From Bacillota bacterium (GTDB lineage Bacteria; Bacillota; Clostridia; Lachnospirales; Lachnospiraceae): a stretch of 64,000 nucleotides of DNA. The stretch is from NCBI GenBank assembly GCA_023393095.1, contig JAEWMT010000101.1, forward strand, positions 18,973-82,972, given 5' to 3'. Within the stretch, counting starts at the first letter, position 1; every line of letters begins with the position of its first letter. The notes under the pieces were generated by a model. It did no database searches and had not been told where the DNA came from. It saw nothing but the letters and a program-made list of their open reading frames with translations. Shown here piece by piece: positions 62,952 to 64,000 of the stretch. The translations under genes and the position numbers were made by a program.

Positions 62952-62983
62952 AACAGAGGGATACTTTTAAAGACCCCTCTGTC
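62952..62983 (-). terminator. Inverted repeat between livK and livH
   Basis: ACAGAGGG (62953) and CCCTCTGT (62975) pair around a 14-base loop, about 55 bases after the livK stop. Such a partial terminator between binding protein and permease genes is common and would make livK the most abundant product. Confidence 0.6.
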
Positions 62984-63035
62984 AATAATATTACAATATA
63001 ATAATAACTTAATTTAATATAAATTTATCTTTACA

Positions 63036-64000
63036 TTATTCCATTGCTACATAAGCACTATTCTCGATCTTGATAGCTCTAGGAGCTTTATTTACTTCAC
63101 CGGTTGCTGCCCATGTCATGCCTGCACCTGTCAGACCATCAACATTAATCTCTGTCATAGCAGTCTTTAATTTGTCACACATATCGGAGCTCTTCATATC
63201 AGGTGTAACACCAGCTTTTTCAATAGCAGCTTTCAGGATGTATATTGCATCGTATGCATCAGCAGCAAACTGGTTCGGTGTATCTTTGTAAGCTGCTTTA
63301 TAATCATTAACAAATTTCTGAGTTTTTTCATCCTTAGCATCTGCTGCGAAAGGAGTTAGAAGCATAACGCCCTCAGCTAATTTAGTATCAAAGTTTTTAA
63401 CACCAAGAATACCGTCAAGTCCGTCACATCCGAAGAAAATCGGTTTGAAGCCAATATCATTAGCCTGTTTTAATATTAAAGTTGCTTCGTTATAATAGAT
63501 AGGAAGGAATACTAATTGTGCACCCTTATCTTTCGCTTTTTGAATTTGTACAGAAAAGTCTGATTTGTTGTCATCAGTAAATGCTTGAGCAGCAACTATT
63601 TCAATATTCTGATTCTTTGCTTCCTGTGCAAATTTCTCATAAATACCGGAGGAATATACATCAGAGCTATTGTAAATAACTGCAACCTTTGTTGCAATCT
63701 TCTTTTCACCAATATATTTTGCGGAAGCGATTCCCTGGTTAGGGTCGGAAAAGCATACCTGGAATACATTGCCGTTTGTAATAACATCTGTGGAAGAAGC
63801 GGAAGGTGTTAATTCAAACATATTGTCGTTTGCGGTTTCTGCTGCAACTGCCTTACAAGGTGCAGATGTTACAGTTCCCATAAGAATCTGCATACCCCAG
63901 TCTTTTAAGGTGTTATAAGCATTAACTGATTTTTCAGCATCATGCTCGTCATCTGCAAATTTAAATTGGATCTTTTTCCCGTTAATACCGCCCTCTGCGT
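63036..64000 (-). CDS. livK: Branched-chain amino acid ABC transporter substrate-binding protein, 5' end outside window
   Basis: A periplasmic-binding-protein type I (LivK/LivJ-like) domain; the frame is open to the window end, so the ATG at 63893 is internal. The visible part begins GGINGKKIQFKFADDEHDA, then the ligand-binding MGTVTSAPCKAVA segment, TPSASSTDV, YNSSDVYSSGIYEKF, FFGCDGLDGI and DAYDAIYILKAAIEKAG. The missing part should be the signal peptide and the first 60 or so residues. First gene of livKHMGF; its promoter is outside the window. Confidence 0.93.
   Translation of the reverse strand, partial: AEGGINGKKIQFKFADDEHDAEKSVNAYNTLKDWGMQILMGTVTSAPCKAVAAETANDNMFELTPSASSTDVITNGNVFQVCFSDPNQGIASAKYIGEKKIATKVAVIYNSSDVYSSGIYEKFAQEAKNQNIEIVAAQAFTDDNKSDFSVQIQKAKDKGAQLVFLPIYYNEATLILKQANDIGFKPIFFGCDGLDGILGVKNFDTKLAEGVMLLTPFAADAKDEKTQKFVNDYKAAYKDTPNQFAADAYDAIYILKAAIEKAGVTPDMKSSDMCDKLKTAMTEINVDGLTGAGMTWAATGEVNKAPRAIKIENSAYVAME

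Noticed and set aside
1..64000. tRNA or rRNA genes
   Set aside because: No tRNA cloverleaf with a GGTTCGAATCC-type T-loop and no rRNA segment was noticed by reading; a tRNA scan would be needed to exclude them fully.

Overview
The window looks like chromosomal DNA of a low-GC, spore-forming anaerobe of the class Clostridia, most likely Lachnospiraceae (a Lachnoclostridium/Anaerocolumna/Clostridium phytofermentans-like plant-polymer degrader). The evidence is the spoIIAA-spoIIAB-sigF/spoVA cluster, pyruvate formate-lyase, a secreted multidomain GH5 cellulase, FeoAB with a small Cys-rich companion, and strong AGGAGG ribosome binding sites throughout. This taxonomic call is inference from gene content; no rRNA is present.

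Layout. 0-4 kb: partial YigZ-family gene, a DUF6514 gene and a class A penicillin-binding protein. 4.2-10.7 kb (minus strand): spoIIAA-spoIIAB-sigF, then a small membrane protein and spoVAC-VAD-VAE, preceded by a zinc-ribbon/TPR membrane protein with an unlisted 46-residue upstream gene. 11-23 kb: YihY/BrkB membrane protein, a large SpoIID/LytB-domain protein, dapA-dapB under a lysine riboswitch, the GH5 cellulase and a double-OB SSB-like protein. 23-31 kb: typA, an orphan HTH-Panacea antitoxin-like protein, an AI-2E-family permease, and a znuA-znuC-znuB metal importer with a promoter/operator pair. 31-42 kb: ECF S-component, ZTP (pfl) riboswitch plus pflB, an IS66 orfA remnant, a large Ig-like (BIG2) surface protein, thrC, a SleB-type hydrolase and a protein with two AP2-like domains. 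42-54 kb: RNase P RNA, a TGS-uridine-kinase-like protein, the macromolecular-synthesis cluster dgt-dnaG-rpoD-trmK, and the feoA-feoB operon under a Fur-box promoter. 54-64 kb: queH, a receiver-only response regulator, hisC plus a second aminotransferase, a cytidylate-kinase-like protein, and livKHMGF (livK cut by the window end).

The least ordinary content is non-coding. At least thirteen long imperfect palindromes or their remnants (about 90-350 bp) lie between genes and fall into several sequence families (called A-F here). Several sit within a few bases to a few tens of bases of a stop codon. Three have recognisable flanking direct repeats (two of 11 bp, one of about 16 bp), as expected of non-autonomous MITE-like elements. 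One copy split the znuC-znuB junction and now supplies the znuC stop codon. No transposase that would obviously mobilise them is visible.

Regulation that can be read directly: a lysine riboswitch with terminator (dapA), a ZTP riboswitch with terminator (pflB), a Fur-like box just downstream of the feoA promoter, a different 7-1-7 dyad just downstream of the znuA promoter, and tandem hairpins carrying Shine-Dalgarno-like sequences between livG and livF.
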